Part shown: positions 8,481 to 18,011 of the stretch, one piece after another
Position numbering within the stretch: the first letter of the stretch is position 1
Layout: every line of letters begins with the position of its first letter
NCBI RefSeq assembly: GCF_903645325.1
Contig: NZ_CAHJXQ010000001.1
Location: 434,001-498,000 of the forward strand
Reading direction: 5' to 3'
Source: Microbacterium tenebrionis
Lineage (GTDB): Bacteria; Actinomycetota; Actinomycetes; Actinomycetales; Microbacteriaceae
DNA length: 64,000 bases
Translations under genes and position numbers: made by a program
The notes under the pieces: generated by a model
Told to the model about the DNA's origin: nothing
What the model saw: only the letters and a program-made list of their open reading frames with translations
Databases searched by the model: none

Positions 8481-9014
8481 TCAAGTGGTCTTCCGGCGAC
8501 GCTGCCACCATGGAGATGTTCGGATTTCCCTCAGCACAGCAGCCTCGGAAGCTTCAGTCGTTTTGATCCGCTGTGCGTCGCGAACGCGATCGGGTCCAAT
8601 CGTCGCGATGGCGAGGCCAACCACGTACGACACGACGCCGATACCGACGGTTGTCCAGCCAATCCAGAGCGCCACGCCATCGGCGATCTGCGCGACCACG
8701 CTACCGATCACGAAGGCCAGGCATCCGATCGCGACGATACCGAAGCCGGCGACGGTGAGCCGGGCGCGCTGCTTTCGCGTGAGCTCCGCAACGGCCAGCT
8801 CGACGAAGTAGTAGTCCACCCGGTCGGCCGCAATCTTCGCCTGATGCTCATTCCGCGCATTGTTCAGCACCTTCACCCAGAGGTCGTAGCGAACTGATGC
8901 GCTGACTTGATTGGTGATCGTGATGGCTACCGTCGCGAGGGCAGCGGACCCGGCGAGCACCGTGCCAATCACCATCCAGTCCATACCCCTGATTATGGCG
9001 GCCGATGCGACCAT
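8481..9014 (-). CDS. Three-helix membrane protein upstream of the NTPase
   Basis: This protein of up to 177 aa has a hydrophobic helix near the N-terminus (MVIGTVLAGSAALATVAITI), a polar charged linker including NEHQAKIAADRVDYYFVELA, two further membrane helices at about 85-108 and 116-138, and a basic C-terminal tail. Two starts are possible: ATG 9012-9014 behind GAGGAA, or ATG 8982-8984, which follows CATAAT by seven bases as a leaderless start. It is on the same strand as, and upstream of, the YobI/KAP-like NTPase and shares its promoter-like motif. No family is recognised. Confidence 0.5.
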   Translation of the reverse strand: MVASAAIIRGMDWMVIGTVLAGSAALATVAITITNQVSASVRYDLWVKVLNNARNEHQAKIAADRVDYYFVELAVAELTRKQRARLTVAGFGIVAIGCLAFVIGSVVAQIADGVALWIGWTTVGIGVVSYVVGLAIATIGPDRVRDAQRIKTTEASEAAVLREIRTSPWWQRRRKTT

Positions 9015-9150
9015 CTCGGTTCCTCAGGACACGACAATCGAGCACATGACAAAGCGGTCCTTCAAGCAAATCGGCGACGATGTTCCGGTAGCGATGCTGA
9101 GGCACCGCTTACATCGCACGTATGGCCCGCCCGAGCGCTCTCTCGCTAGG

Positions 9151-9177
9151 TGTACTGACCCGGATCGTTGTTGACGT
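9151..9177 (+). repeat. IS481 left inverted repeat
   Basis: It begins TGTACTGACCCGGATCG and shares the first ten bases and the block CGTTGTTGA with the right end in reverse orientation. Confidence 0.88.
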
Positions 9178-9240
9178 AGGAGAGACCTCCGTAGTCGAGT
9201 TGGAGCTGTCTAGGTTCCCTCGAGTCCACGGAGGTCTCTC

Positions 9241-10215
9241 GTGTCCCACGCTAATGCCCGGCTGACTCCGGCCGGCAGGTTGATCATGGTCCAGCGCATC
9301 GAGTCGGGGCGTGCGGTCGCGCATGTTGCCGCGGAAATGGGGATCTCCCGCACGACTGCGTGGCGGTGGTGGCGCAGGTTCCGGGAGTGCGGCCCGGCGG
9401 GCCTGATCGATCGTTCCAGCGTCGCCCGCTCCCACCCTCGCCAGACCAAAGCGTGCGTGGAGGCGAGGGTGCGGATCATGCGGCACCTCACTCGGCGTGG
9501 GCCGGTGTTCATCGCTGACAAGCTCGGCTTGCAGGCCTCAACGGTCGGTAGGGTGTTGCGCCGCCACCACGTGCCGTTGCTGCGGGAGCTGGACCCGGTC
9601 ACGGGGTCCGTGATCCGCGCGACCCGCCGATCCGCGCAGCGTTACGAGCATGATCATCCCGGGTCCCTGATCCACGTCGATGTGAAGAAACTCGGCCGTA
9701 TCCCCGACGGCGGCGGATGGCGTCTGCATGGCCGCGGGCAACGTCCTGCGCGCAAGCGGGGCCTGGGTTACGACTACGTGCACACCGTCATCGACGACCA
9801 TTCCCGAGTTGCTTACGCGGAGATCCACGACGACGAGAAAGGCACCACCGCGGCGGGCGTCCTCGACCGCGCGATCGCGTTCTACGCGCGCCTCGGCGTC
9901 ACAGTCGAACGCGTCATCAGCGACAACGCGTTCGCTTACCGCCACTCGGCCGCGTTCAAGGCCGTGGTCGACGCGCACGGCATCCGACAGCGGTTCATCA
10001 AACCGCACTGCCCCTGGACCAACGGGAAAGTCGAACGCCTCAACCGCACCCTCGCCACCGAGTGGGCCTACGCCCGCCCCTGGAGCTCGAACGACGACCG
10101 AAAAGCAGGGTTGACGACCTGGCTCGACTACTACAACCTAGACAGGCACCACCTCGGCATCGGAGGCCGCACCCCCATCGACCGAATCAACAACGGTCGA
10201 GGTCAGTACAGCTAG
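9241..10215 (+). CDS. IS481-family DDE transposase
   Basis: This 324-aa protein has an N-terminal helix-turn-helix (AAEMGISRTTAWRWWRRF) and an RNase H-like DDE core: a first Asp in LIHVDVKKLGR, a second in VISDNAFAYR, and a Glu in WTNGKVERLNRTL. It catalyses cut and joining of the element ends. The reading frame crosses the right inverted repeat, and its TAG stop (10213-10215) lies in the duplicated target, outside the element itself. The start follows TGGAGGTCTCTC at the expected place. Confidence 0.93.
   Translation: MSHANARLTPAGRLIMVQRIESGRAVAHVAAEMGISRTTAWRWWRRFRECGPAGLIDRSSVARSHPRQTKACVEARVRIMRHLTRRGPVFIADKLGLQASTVGRVLRRHHVPLLRELDPVTGSVIRATRRSAQRYEHDHPGSLIHVDVKKLGRIPDGGGWRLHGRGQRPARKRGLGYDYVHTVIDDHSRVAYAEIHDDEKGTTAAGVLDRAIAFYARLGVTVERVISDNAFAYRHSAAFKAVVDAHGIRQRFIKPHCPWTNGKVERLNRTLATEWAYARPWSSNDDRKAGLTTWLDYYNLDRHHLGIGGRTPIDRINNGRGQYS
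10184..10210 (-). repeat. IS481 right inverted repeat
   Basis: Reading inward on the minus strand it begins TGTACTGACCTCGACCG. It overlaps the last codons of the transposase. Target duplication GCTAGG follows at 10211-10216. Confidence 0.88.
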
Positions 10216-10472
10216 GCGCCCGCCAATCGGTCGCCTCTGCATCCCTGCCCGCACCCGGCACCCTCACCCAGACGCCGCAACGTGGGTGCCGCGTAGTCGG
10301 GACCGTGGACCCCAGGTGCACCATGTCGAACCTCATCGCAGTGTTCGAATGCCTTTCGCGGAGCCATCACGTCACGAGTAGGTGGGTGTCGCCCACGAAA
10401 GCCACGGCGACACCCGCTCAGCGACCACGGCGCCGGGTGCGATGAGGATGAGGGAACACCAACGGCTACGCA

Positions 10473-11711
10473 TCAGCGCCCGGACATCCGCCGAATCACC
10501 GACGCATACGCATCCAGCGCATCGAAGATGCCGCGATGCTGCCAAACCCGACCGCGGCTCCTCCCCGTGGTCTCGGTGAGAACCTCGCGTTCGGTGAGTG
10601 AATCGAGCGCGCGAAGCGCGGTCATCTCGCCGAGACCGAGCGTGTTCTTGAGGTACTTGACGTTCACCGCCGGCTGACCCATCAGGCGAGGGAGGATCTT
10701 CCACGCCGCGGCATCCGCCCGAATGCCCGCCATCTTCTCCCGCGACTCCTCGAGCTGCTCGACGAGAGCGTCGACGAGCTGCGTGCCCGTCGTTGCCGCG
10801 ATCCTGCTCGCCCCCGCGAACCCGCGAATGATCGGACCGGCGTCGCCGCCGCGGAACGAGCTGAGTGCATCGAAGTAGCGCTGGACGTCAACGAGGAGGC
10901 CGGCCGATATCGGCACAGCGGTCGATCCGACGAGTCCCTTGTTCCGCAGGATCGACTGCGCGAGCGCGCGGCCCGTGCGGCCGTTGCCATCTGGGAACGG
11001 GTGGATCGTCTCGAACTGTGCGTGCGCGACAGCGACCTGTACGAGAACCGGCATGTCCTGGCGCTTCGCGAAGCTGACGAGATCCCCGATCGATCCGGGA
11101 ACGCGGTCGTGATGTGGCGGAACGAAGTCGGCGAGGCGAGGGCCGGCTTCGCCCCGTCCGATCCAGACCTGCTCGGCACGGAATCGGCCCGCGTCCTCGG
11201 GAGGGAAGCCCGAGTGGTGGAGCATGAGCGCCTTGTGCATCGCCAGAATGGAGTCCTCGCTGATGTCATCGGCCAGCTGCAGAGCGGCCTCCATCGCGCG
11301 GACGTTGCCCACGACAGTGAGCGCGTTCGTCTTGTCGCCCTCGTCGATCTCCGCGAGAGCGAGCTGCTTGGCCGACGTCGTCAGCTGCTCGATCTGGGAA
11401 CTCGAGGCTGACTCGGTGCGCAGCAGGATCGCCGTCATCGGCCCCAACGCGGGGTTACCGGTGCCGAGCTTCCGCTGCGCGTGATGGTCGAATTCCACCA
11501 ACTGGCGAGTCGCGTCCTCGACATCCGCCGAATCCTCGCTCGAGAGGACAGTCGACCACGCCGCTATGGCTGGAGTGACCGCAGCGTCGTATGGTCCGGT
11601 CTGTCGCTCCACCTCGGCGCGTGAGTGAATCTCGGGCGCGCGCGGCACCCAATCGTAGGTCTCGTGGGTCACCGCATCGATGGGGACGAGATCGCCCGTA
11701 GGTGTGACCAT
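10473..11711 (-). CDS. Fic/DOC-family protein (AMP transferase type)
   Basis: This 412-aa protein has the canonical Fic motif HPFPDGNGRTGR at residues 237-248 with the catalytic His. Upstream, TESASSSQIEQ (about 99-109) matches the class II self-inhibitory alpha-helix, S/T-xxx-E-G/N, except that Gln replaces the last Gly/Asn. A winged-helix-like C-terminus (about 330-400) probably binds DNA. Fic enzymes transfer AMP or related groups to target proteins; chromosomal class II members can be toxins or regulators. It lies 71 bp downstream of a ribbon-helix-helix gene on the same strand. A toxin role is an inference. Confidence 0.88.
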   Translation of the reverse strand: MVTPTGDLVPIDAVTHETYDWVPRAPEIHSRAEVERQTGPYDAAVTPAIAAWSTVLSSEDSADVEDATRQLVEFDHHAQRKLGTGNPALGPMTAILLRTESASSSQIEQLTTSAKQLALAEIDEGDKTNALTVVGNVRAMEAALQLADDISEDSILAMHKALMLHHSGFPPEDAGRFRAEQVWIGRGEAGPRLADFVPPHHDRVPGSIGDLVSFAKRQDMPVLVQVAVAHAQFETIHPFPDGNGRTGRALAQSILRNKGLVGSTAVPISAGLLVDVQRYFDALSSFRGGDAGPIIRGFAGASRIAATTGTQLVDALVEQLEESREKMAGIRADAAAWKILPRLMGQPAVNVKYLKNTLGLGEMTALRALDSLTEREVLTETTGRSRGRVWQHRGIFDALDAYASVIRRMSGR

Positions 11712-11782
11712 CCCCGTAGTTTACCAACAGATACAGCGATAAGTGTTAGTAACCGAGCTCCTCGCCAACGGATGCTGCGGGC

Positions 11783-12013
11783 TCACGTAGCGTCGGTCAG
11801 TTCCGTGCGCTCCCAGCCTTCGGTCTCCGCAGCGTGCGAGGCGGCACCTTCGCTCGACGCGTCGATCGCAGACTTCAGCAGGTCGAGACGCCATCGCCTG
11901 TCCTCAGCATCTGCGAGATGCGCGAGGTGCGCGCCGAGCGTGAGCCCGTTACGCGCGGCTTGCTCTTTGAGGCGGTCGCGGAGCTCGTCGCTGACTTTGA
12001 TGGTCGCAGTCAT
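11783..12013 (-). CDS. Ribbon-helix-helix protein, possible antitoxin or autoregulator
   Basis: This protein of about 76 aa (ATG 12011-12013) has an N-terminal MTATIKVSDELRDRLKEQAA, a typical ribbon-helix-helix strand and helix. A second helix and an acidic tail follow that could wrap a partner. The start codon lies inside a perfect dyad, TCATAC-N5-GTATGA, at 12010-12026, which suggests self-repression. No ribosome site is evident, so it may be leaderless. It precedes the Fic gene on the same strand, as an antitoxin gene would. A functional pairing with Fic is unproven. Confidence 0.65.
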   Translation of the reverse strand: MTATIKVSDELRDRLKEQAARNGLTLGAHLAHLADAEDRRWRLDLLKSAIDASSEGAASHAAETEGWERTELTDAT

Positions 12014-12026
12014 ACGCAAAGTATGA
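12010..12026. promoter_or_regulatory. Dyad operator at the ribbon-helix-helix gene start
   Basis: TCATAC at 12010-12015 and GTATGA at 12021-12026 form a perfect inverted repeat with a five-base spacer. It overlaps the start codon, a common place for autorepression by small ribbon-helix-helix proteins. Confidence 0.5.
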
Positions 12027-12083
12027 CCGACGAGCGATCAACTGCAGCGAGAGCCCGATGAGCGCAGGCCATGAGTTCGGCAC

Positions 12084-14815
12084 CTAGACCCCGATCCAAC
12101 TCACCGAACCTGGCGCCTCGACGACAGGCCCTGTCGCGTCCTTGTCCCGTGCTGCACGCCGCAGCTCCGCCTCCGCCGCGCGCACGGCATCCTGCATCGT
12201 CAACTCCTGCGTCCCCCGCTGCATCGATTCCACGAGGCGCTCGCGCGCCGCGGCATCCGTGGGTGCCACCACGACCGCGAGGTTGTGCACCCGTCCGCGC
12301 GTGAGGCCGACGTACAGTCCCGCGGCATCCACATCCGGTCCGACGACCGAAGCATCCGCGGTGTCGCCCTGCACTCCGTGCACGGTGGACGCGTAGGCGA
12401 GCTGCAGATGCTCGCGCGCGTACTCGGCAGAGATGCGTGCCACCTCGCCACTGTCGCCCACAGAGACAAGGGACACCTGTTCGTCGTGGATGCCGCGCAC
12501 GATCCATTGCGCGCGATTCTCGACACCCGTATACCGGTCGTTGCGGCGGGTCTGGACGGTGTCGCCGATAAGGATGCGCTGCTCCCCCATGCCCCAGGCG
12601 ACGATGCCGGCGTCGAGCTCGCCCCGAGCGATTCTCCGCTGCTGGATGGCGTCATTGATGGCATCCGCCTCGGCATTCGAAGCGGATACCAGCGTCACCC
12701 GCTTGCCGTGCGCGTGCCACTCGAAGTACGCCTCGATCATCCGCTCACGCGCCGCGTCCTGATGATCGACCCTCGCGACGTGGCCACGCTCGACGAGCTC
12801 AGCGGCGACCGGCAGCGCATGCTCGCGGTCACCCGCGTCCCGGAGTCGCAGCGTGAGCGCCGCGTAGGCGGGATCGCGGAACCGATGCACCGTGTCGAGC
12901 TCGACCGCGGCGTTCGCGTGCCGGATCGCAGACCCCATCGCCCCTGCGTGACCGACCGGCAGCGCCTGATGCGTGTCACCGACGAACGCCAACCCGACGC
13001 CGCGCTCGAGCGCGAGTTCGACGAGCGCGTTCGCCGCCTGCAGGTCGACCATGCCGGCCTCGTCGACGACGATCCGATCGCGCGGATGCAGCGGGAACCG
13101 TGCCGGGCCGGCATATGCGACTCCGGTGGTCGGATCGGCCTCGCCGACCCGAAGCCGCGTCCAGACCATCGCGCCCGCTTCATCGGCTCCCCACCGGTAG
13201 CCGTGATCCAGAATCAAGGCGTGGATGCTGGATGCCACGGCGCCGACCTCGCGGAATGCCACCGACGCGGCCTTGCGCGTGGGAGCGACGACGAGCATCC
13301 GCCGTCTTTGGGTGGAGAGCGCTGCGAACGTGGCCCGCAGCATCGTCGTCTTTCCCGCCCCGGCGGGGCCGGTCACCGTCACGAGCCCGTCCGTGCCGGC
13401 GATGGCGCCGGCCGCGACGCGTTGTGAGGCATCCAGCGTCGAGAGATCCTGCTCCGGCGCGAGCCGGCTCAATTCGGTCGGCAAGAGCGAGCGGCCCGGC
13501 CGCGCGATCGCATCCAGGCGGCCTGCGAGACGCACCTTGGCGCGCACGGTCTCGGTTGCCATGAAGGCCTTGACGTGCGGCGGCGGGTCGTCCGGAACGA
13601 GCCGATAATCGGCACGGATGGCGCGCGCTGTGAGCTCGGCGATCACGGCGTCGAGCTGGTCACGATCCACGACGACGCCTGTTCGCGAGAGCGCGCGGAT
13701 CGCACCGGCGCGGAGGTCGAAGCTGCTGAATCGTCCGCCGCAGCAGGTGGATCGCTCGTCTGCATCGACGACCGACTGCGCAGCGAGCAGGTCCAGATCG
13801 ACGACATGCAGGTCGGTGGCATCGACCTGTATCGGCGCGCGCGGGGTCGTGAGGTTCGGGGCGATCGCCGTGATCTCGTCGCGGACGTGCGCCTCCCAGG
13901 AGGCCTCATCGAGATCATTTGGCTTGTTGGCCGGGCAATGGCCCAGGCGCGCCGATCGATCTGTTGGAGTGCTTCGATGCTGGGTGCCGAGCCTCCGTGC
14001 GCCGCGGACCACTCCGCGAGCAGGCGTGCACGGTTCGCCTCGATCTGAGCGGACCGACGCGAGAGCGGACGCACGGCGCTGGCGAGTTCGGCGATCTCGC
14101 CGGTCTCGTCGAGGGTGTATCCGTGCCGGGCGAGCGCGGCGATCCAGGCGGGATCGGTGCGGGCGGCGAGCTCGCCCTCGGCGTTGACGACGGTGTGCAG
14201 TTTCATCGCGACGCGCGAGTCGAGGTTCGACCACTTGCCGTCGGCGCCGAGCACCTTGATGTTCAGCCAGAGGTGACGGTGGATGTGCGGGTCGAGCGCA
14301 CGCGAGCGCCGATGCTGCAGCTCGACGACTTCGATGCGGGTGATCTCCTCGCGGATGAGTCCGCCGTGCCCGCGCCGCGCGTTGAGCTCGGCCTGCCAGG
14401 TGAGCAGGATGCGTTCCCGCAGCCGGTCCTGGAGCGCCTCGAATTCGGTGGCGAGTTCGGGATGCAGCAGCGCGGCAATGCTGTACGACTTCGGGTGATT
14501 GAGCGTTCCGTCGAGAAGCAGGTCGGCGTCGGGGCTCGGTCGCTGATGGCCGCGATCCTCGCCGGTGATCGGGTCGTGGCCGGTGAGCCAGACGCGGAGG
14601 CCGCCGGCAGTGAGTTCGTCGGAAGCGATGACGCCGTTGTCGACGATGAACCGGGAGATGGTCGAATCGGATGCTGCGCTGTAGGCCTCGAGGGCGTCGA
14701 CACCGGTCGCGTGCTGAAGGTGGGCATCGCACGTGCCCTCGAGCGCGTAGGAGATCGCGTGTCGAACCCCGCGGGATTCGACACCTCGTTTCCAGCGCTC
14801 GAGGCCTCCTCGCAT
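12084..14815 (-). pseudogene. MobF-type relaxase-helicase (TraA-like), one frameshift
   Basis: The N-terminal 300 codons (from 14815) encode a relaxase domain with the histidine cluster DPHIHRHLWLNIKV. In another frame, downstream of about 13930, comes a RecD-like helicase with Walker A GPAGAGKTT, Walker B IVVDEAGM and a UvrD-like end YVGLTRGR. The expected junction residues RP-NKP-DLDE are split between the frames, as if a single base had been lost in CGGCC-AACAAG near 13929-13931. The joined protein would be about 910 aa, normal for actinobacterial mobilisation relaxases that nick oriT and unwind the strand. If the frameshift is real the element cannot mobilise itself; a sequencing error is possible. 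Confidence 0.82.
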
Positions 14816-15075
14816 GCCGCCAGGATAGGTCGCGTTTTGCCGATTATCCAGGTATTTTTGCAGTCTGCAGGTACGTGTGGGTGAGTGCTTTTAAAGGGTG
14901 TCGGTCACCCTGGGTGCCTGCGTGCATTGCACTTGCTGTTCGCCTGTTTGAGGCGGGTTGACTACGAGCCGCCGGTGCCGCTTTCAGGGGCAGCCGAATA
15001 CTCACCACGTCCGTTTCGGCGTGAATCGGAATTCCTCATTCGCACGCAGGCGGCTGAGCGAGAATTGAAGCGGAT
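14816..15075. other. Possible oriT region upstream of the relaxase
   Basis: This gene-free 260 bp borders the relaxase start. It holds short inverted repeats (CACCC-T-GGGTG near 14910, CGCCT-N5-AGGCG near 14942) and an AT-richer patch near 14840. Transfer origins often lie next to MobF relaxase genes. The assignment is only positional. Confidence 0.25.
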
Positions 15076-15396
15076 TCAGCGAACCAGACGCGCGATGGCC
15101 TGGGACGCCTCGCGCACCTTCTCTTCGGCGATGTCTGCGCCGGCGCGTGCGGCATCTGCCACGCAGTGGCGCAGGTGGTCTTCGAGGAGCCCAACGGCAA
15201 CGCTTTGCAGGGCGCTGGTCAGAGCGGAGATCTGAGTGAGGATGTCGATGCAGTACTTCTCGTCCTCGACCATGCGGTGGATGCCGCGTGATTGTCCTTC
15301 GATGCGCTTGAGGCGGGCAAGGTAGCGGTCTTTGTCGGTGATGTAACCGTGCTCGCCATGGTCACAGGACGTTCCGGGATCGAGGGTGTCAGTCAT
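15076..15396 (-). CDS. csoR: CsoR-type copper-sensing repressor
   Basis: This 106-aa protein has the DUF156 four-helix core: RLKRIEGQSRGIHRMVEDEKYCIDIL and LEDHLRHCV in sequence order. The Cys of KYCID and the H-xxx-C of DHLRHC give the Cys-His-Cys Cu(I) site of classical CsoR. Copper binding releases it from GC-rich dyads. The ATG at 15394-15396 follows GGAGAT. It is the last gene of the minus-strand operon YHS protein - CopB ATPase - CsoR, 23 bp after the ATPase. A matching operator lies at 18012-18028. Confidence 0.9.
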   Translation of the reverse strand: MTDTLDPGTSCDHGEHGYITDKDRYLARLKRIEGQSRGIHRMVEDEKYCIDILTQISALTSALQSVAVGLLEDHLRHCVADAARAGADIAEEKVREASQAIARLVR

Positions 15397-15419
15397 CTGA
15401 ATCTCCTCTATGGGTGTCG

Positions 15420-17627
15420 TCATCGATTCAGGATGGCGCGGGTCGTGGTGTCGGGCCGCAGATCGAGTCGGCGCAACAGCTGTGCGTTGAGGGCGACGAC
15501 GATCGTGGACAACGACATGAGGATCGCTCCGACCGACATCGGAAGCACGAAGCCGATGGGGGCGAGGATGCCGGCGGCGAGGGGCACGGAGATGAGGTTG
15601 TAGCCGGCGGCCCACCACAGGTTCTGCTTCATCTTCCGGTACGAGGCTCGGGACAGTTCGATCACGGAGAGCACTGAACGGGGGTCGTCGCTGGCGAGGA
15701 TGACGCCGGCGGAGGCGATCGCGACATCTGTGCCGGCACCGATCGCGAGACCGACGTCGGCCTGCGCGAGGGCGGGGGCGTCGTTGACGCCGTCACCGAC
15801 CATCGCGACCTTCCGCCCCTCGTTCTGGAGCTCCTGAACCTTCGCCGCCTTGTCTTCGGGGCGGACCCCGGCGAAGACGCGGTCGATGCCGAGGTCCTGG
15901 GCGACGGTGTGCGCGACGGCTTCGGCGTCGCCGGTGATCATCACGACCTGAACGCCGAGTGCGTGGAGGGCGTCGACGGCTTCGCGGGATTCCGTACGCA
16001 CCTCGTCGGCGAGCTTCAGAGCTCCGACAACGCGGCCGTCCTGGGTGACGTGGAGGATGATGGCGCCATCTGCACGCCACTGATCGGCGACCGGGAGCTC
16101 CTCCGCGCTCTCCTCGACGAGCAGGTGCGGTCCACCGACCCGAACAGTTGTCCCCTCGACCGTCGCGGTGACGCCCACAGCGGGCGACGATGTGAAGTCC
16201 GCACTGCGCGGGACGGTGAGCTGCTTGTCGGCGGCGGCGCGGACGATGGCCTTCGCAAGGGGGTGCTCGCTGTCGGCTTCCGCGGCTGCGGCCAGGGCGA
16301 GAACCTGGTCGGGGTCTGTGTCGTCGACGGCGGTGACCTCGGAAACGACGGGCTCGCCCTTGGTGAGGGTGCCGGTCTTGTCGAATAGGACCGTGTCGAC
16401 GGTATGCATGCTCTCCAGCGCGAGGCGGTCCTTGACGAGCACGCCTCCGCGCGCTGCGCGTTCGGTGGCGATGGAGACGACCAGCGGGATGGCCAGGCCC
16501 AACGCGTGCGGGCAGGCGATGACCAGCACCGTAATCGTGCGGATGACAGCAGCGTCGGGGAACCCGATGAGCGTCCACACGATCGCGGTGATCGCCGCAG
16601 CACCGAGAGCGAACCAGAACAACCACGCGGCCGCCCTGTCGGCGAGACGCTGTGCGCGGGACGAGGAACTCTGCGCCTCCGTCACGAGACGTTGGATGCC
16701 GGCCAGGGTCGTATCGTCGCCGGTCGCGGTGATCTCCACCCGAAGCCCCGAGTCGGTGGCCACGGTTCCCGCCGTGACCTGGTCGCCGATGCTGCGCTCC
16801 ACCGTGCGGGATTCGCCAGTGACCATCGACTCGTCCATCGATGCGCGTCCATCGACAATGCGTCCGTCCGCGGGGACACTCCCACCGGGTCGCACCACCA
16901 CGACGTCACCGACGATGAGTTCGGCAGGTGAGACCGTCACGACCCGGTCGCCCTCGACACGTTCCGCCTCATCCGGCAGGAGTGCGGCGAGGGAGTCGAG
17001 GGCAGACGTGGTCTGCGCGAGGGAGCGCATCTCGATCCAGTGCCCCAACAGCATGATGACGATGAGAAGGGCAAGCTCCCACCAGAAATCGAGTTCATGG
17101 TGCAGGATGCCCAGCGTCGCACCCCACGAGGCGACGAACGCGACCGTGATGGCCAGACCGATCAGGAGCATCATCCCCGGCCGACGAGAGCGGAGCTCAC
17201 TGATCGCGCCGACGAGGAATGGCTTGCCACCCCAGGCGTACATGATCGTGCCGAGGACGGGCGACACCCAGGCAAGGCCCGGAATGTCGGGGAGGGTGTA
17301 GCCGAGGATCATCGCGAACATGCCGGAGAGTGCGACGGTGGGGACGGCCAGAACGAGCATGATCCAGAACAGCCGCCGGAACTGTCCCACGTGATCGCCG
17401 TGTCCCTCATGGCCGCCGTGTCCCGCGTGGGTGTCGTGTCCGGACGGTGAGCCATGGCCTTCGTGCGACGTCGGCTCGCGATGCTCGTGCGGTACTGCGG
17501 GATGGCCCGTCGGTGAACCGTGCGCTGCGGCGGTCACCGCGGCAGGATTCGACGGGGTGTGGCTGTGTGCCGTGTGGTCGCTCGGGGCGTGTGCGTGCTC
17601 GGTGCCCTCGTGGTGCGGGGTGCTCAT
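15420..17627 (-). CDS. copB: CopB-type heavy-metal P-type ATPase
   Basis: This 735-aa protein has a His-rich N-terminus (residues 1-80, about 18 His) instead of CxxC domains. Eight predicted membrane helices, TGES at 270-273, the intramembrane CPH motif at 372-374, phosphorylation motif DKTGT at 416-420, SEHPLAKA and GDGVNDAP follow. CPH with a His-rich leader defines the IB-3/CopB group, which exports Cu(II), Cu(I) or Ag(I) across the membrane at the cost of ATP. It sits between a YHS metal-binding protein and CsoR in one operon. Confidence 0.93.
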   Translation of the reverse strand: MSTPHHEGTEHAHAPSDHTAHSHTPSNPAAVTAAAHGSPTGHPAVPHEHREPTSHEGHGSPSGHDTHAGHGGHEGHGDHVGQFRRLFWIMLVLAVPTVALSGMFAMILGYTLPDIPGLAWVSPVLGTIMYAWGGKPFLVGAISELRSRRPGMMLLIGLAITVAFVASWGATLGILHHELDFWWELALLIVIMLLGHWIEMRSLAQTTSALDSLAALLPDEAERVEGDRVVTVSPAELIVGDVVVVRPGGSVPADGRIVDGRASMDESMVTGESRTVERSIGDQVTAGTVATDSGLRVEITATGDDTTLAGIQRLVTEAQSSSSRAQRLADRAAAWLFWFALGAAAITAIVWTLIGFPDAAVIRTITVLVIACPHALGLAIPLVVSIATERAARGGVLVKDRLALESMHTVDTVLFDKTGTLTKGEPVVSEVTAVDDTDPDQVLALAAAAEADSEHPLAKAIVRAAADKQLTVPRSADFTSSPAVGVTATVEGTTVRVGGPHLLVEESAEELPVADQWRADGAIILHVTQDGRVVGALKLADEVRTESREAVDALHALGVQVVMITGDAEAVAHTVAQDLGIDRVFAGVRPEDKAAKVQELQNEGRKVAMVGDGVNDAPALAQADVGLAIGAGTDVAIASAGVILASDDPRSVLSVIELSRASYRKMKQNLWWAAGYNLISVPLAAGILAPIGFVLPMSVGAILMSLSTIVVALNAQLLRRLDLRPDTTTRAILNR

Positions 17628-17698
17628 GGTCCTATCCTCTCGGGGTTGACGAATCGTGCGGGCTCAGTTCATGCTGCGGATCCGCGCGAGGATGCCGT

Positions 17699-17953
17699 TC
17701 AGGCGGTGACGTACTTGGTGGGGTCGGCGTCGAAGGCGGGTCCGCATCCGGCGCAGCAGAAGTAGTACCGCTCGCCGTTGTAGTCGCGGAACAGGCCTGC
17801 GGCTTCCGCGTCGGCTTTGACGACGGTGCTGCCGACCATGACGGGGCATTCGGCGTACTGATCCGCCGACCGGGCGAGGAGATCCTTGCGTCCTTCGGCG
17901 GCGACGGCGCCAGGGTTGTGGCTGCAACAGGATCTCGTGGTGGAGTCGGACAT
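17699..17953 (-). CDS. YHS-domain metal-binding protein
   Basis: This 84-aa soluble protein has a CCSH motif near the N-terminus. A YHS domain then contains YAECPVMVGSTVVK and YFCCAGCGPAFDADPTKY. YHS domains bind metals and often accompany CPx ATPases, so a copper-carrier or sensor accessory role is likely. The ATG at 17951-17953 follows GAGGAA, which selects this start over a longer frame. It is the first gene of the copper operon and reads away from the CsoR operator. Confidence 0.82.
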   Translation of the reverse strand: MSDSTTRSCCSHNPGAVAAEGRKDLLARSADQYAECPVMVGSTVVKADAEAAGLFRDYNGERYYFCCAGCGPAFDADPTKYVTA

Positions 17954-18011
17954 GCGCGGTTCCTCTTTCTCTCGATCGGTGTGCGGATCGTGTGTCTCTG
18001 TCCGGAACACT

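Larger units (their letters stand above)
9151..10210 (+). mobile_element. IS481-family insertion sequence, intact
   Basis: This 1060-bp element has terminal inverted repeats beginning TGTACTGACC and matching at about 24 of 27 positions. It is flanked by a 6-bp duplication GCTAGG (9145-9150 and 10211-10216), which fits the NCTAGN target known for IS481. It encodes one full-length transposase. The clean target duplication and intact frame suggest a recent insertion into a non-coding part of the island. Confidence 0.92.

Noticed and set aside
9100..10230. IS insertion disrupting a gene
   Set aside because: Joining the flanks across the target duplication gives no recognisable coding frame.
12285..13427. 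380-codon plus-strand frame opposite the relaxase-helicase
   Set aside because: Shadow; no domain, and the opposite strand holds helicase motifs.
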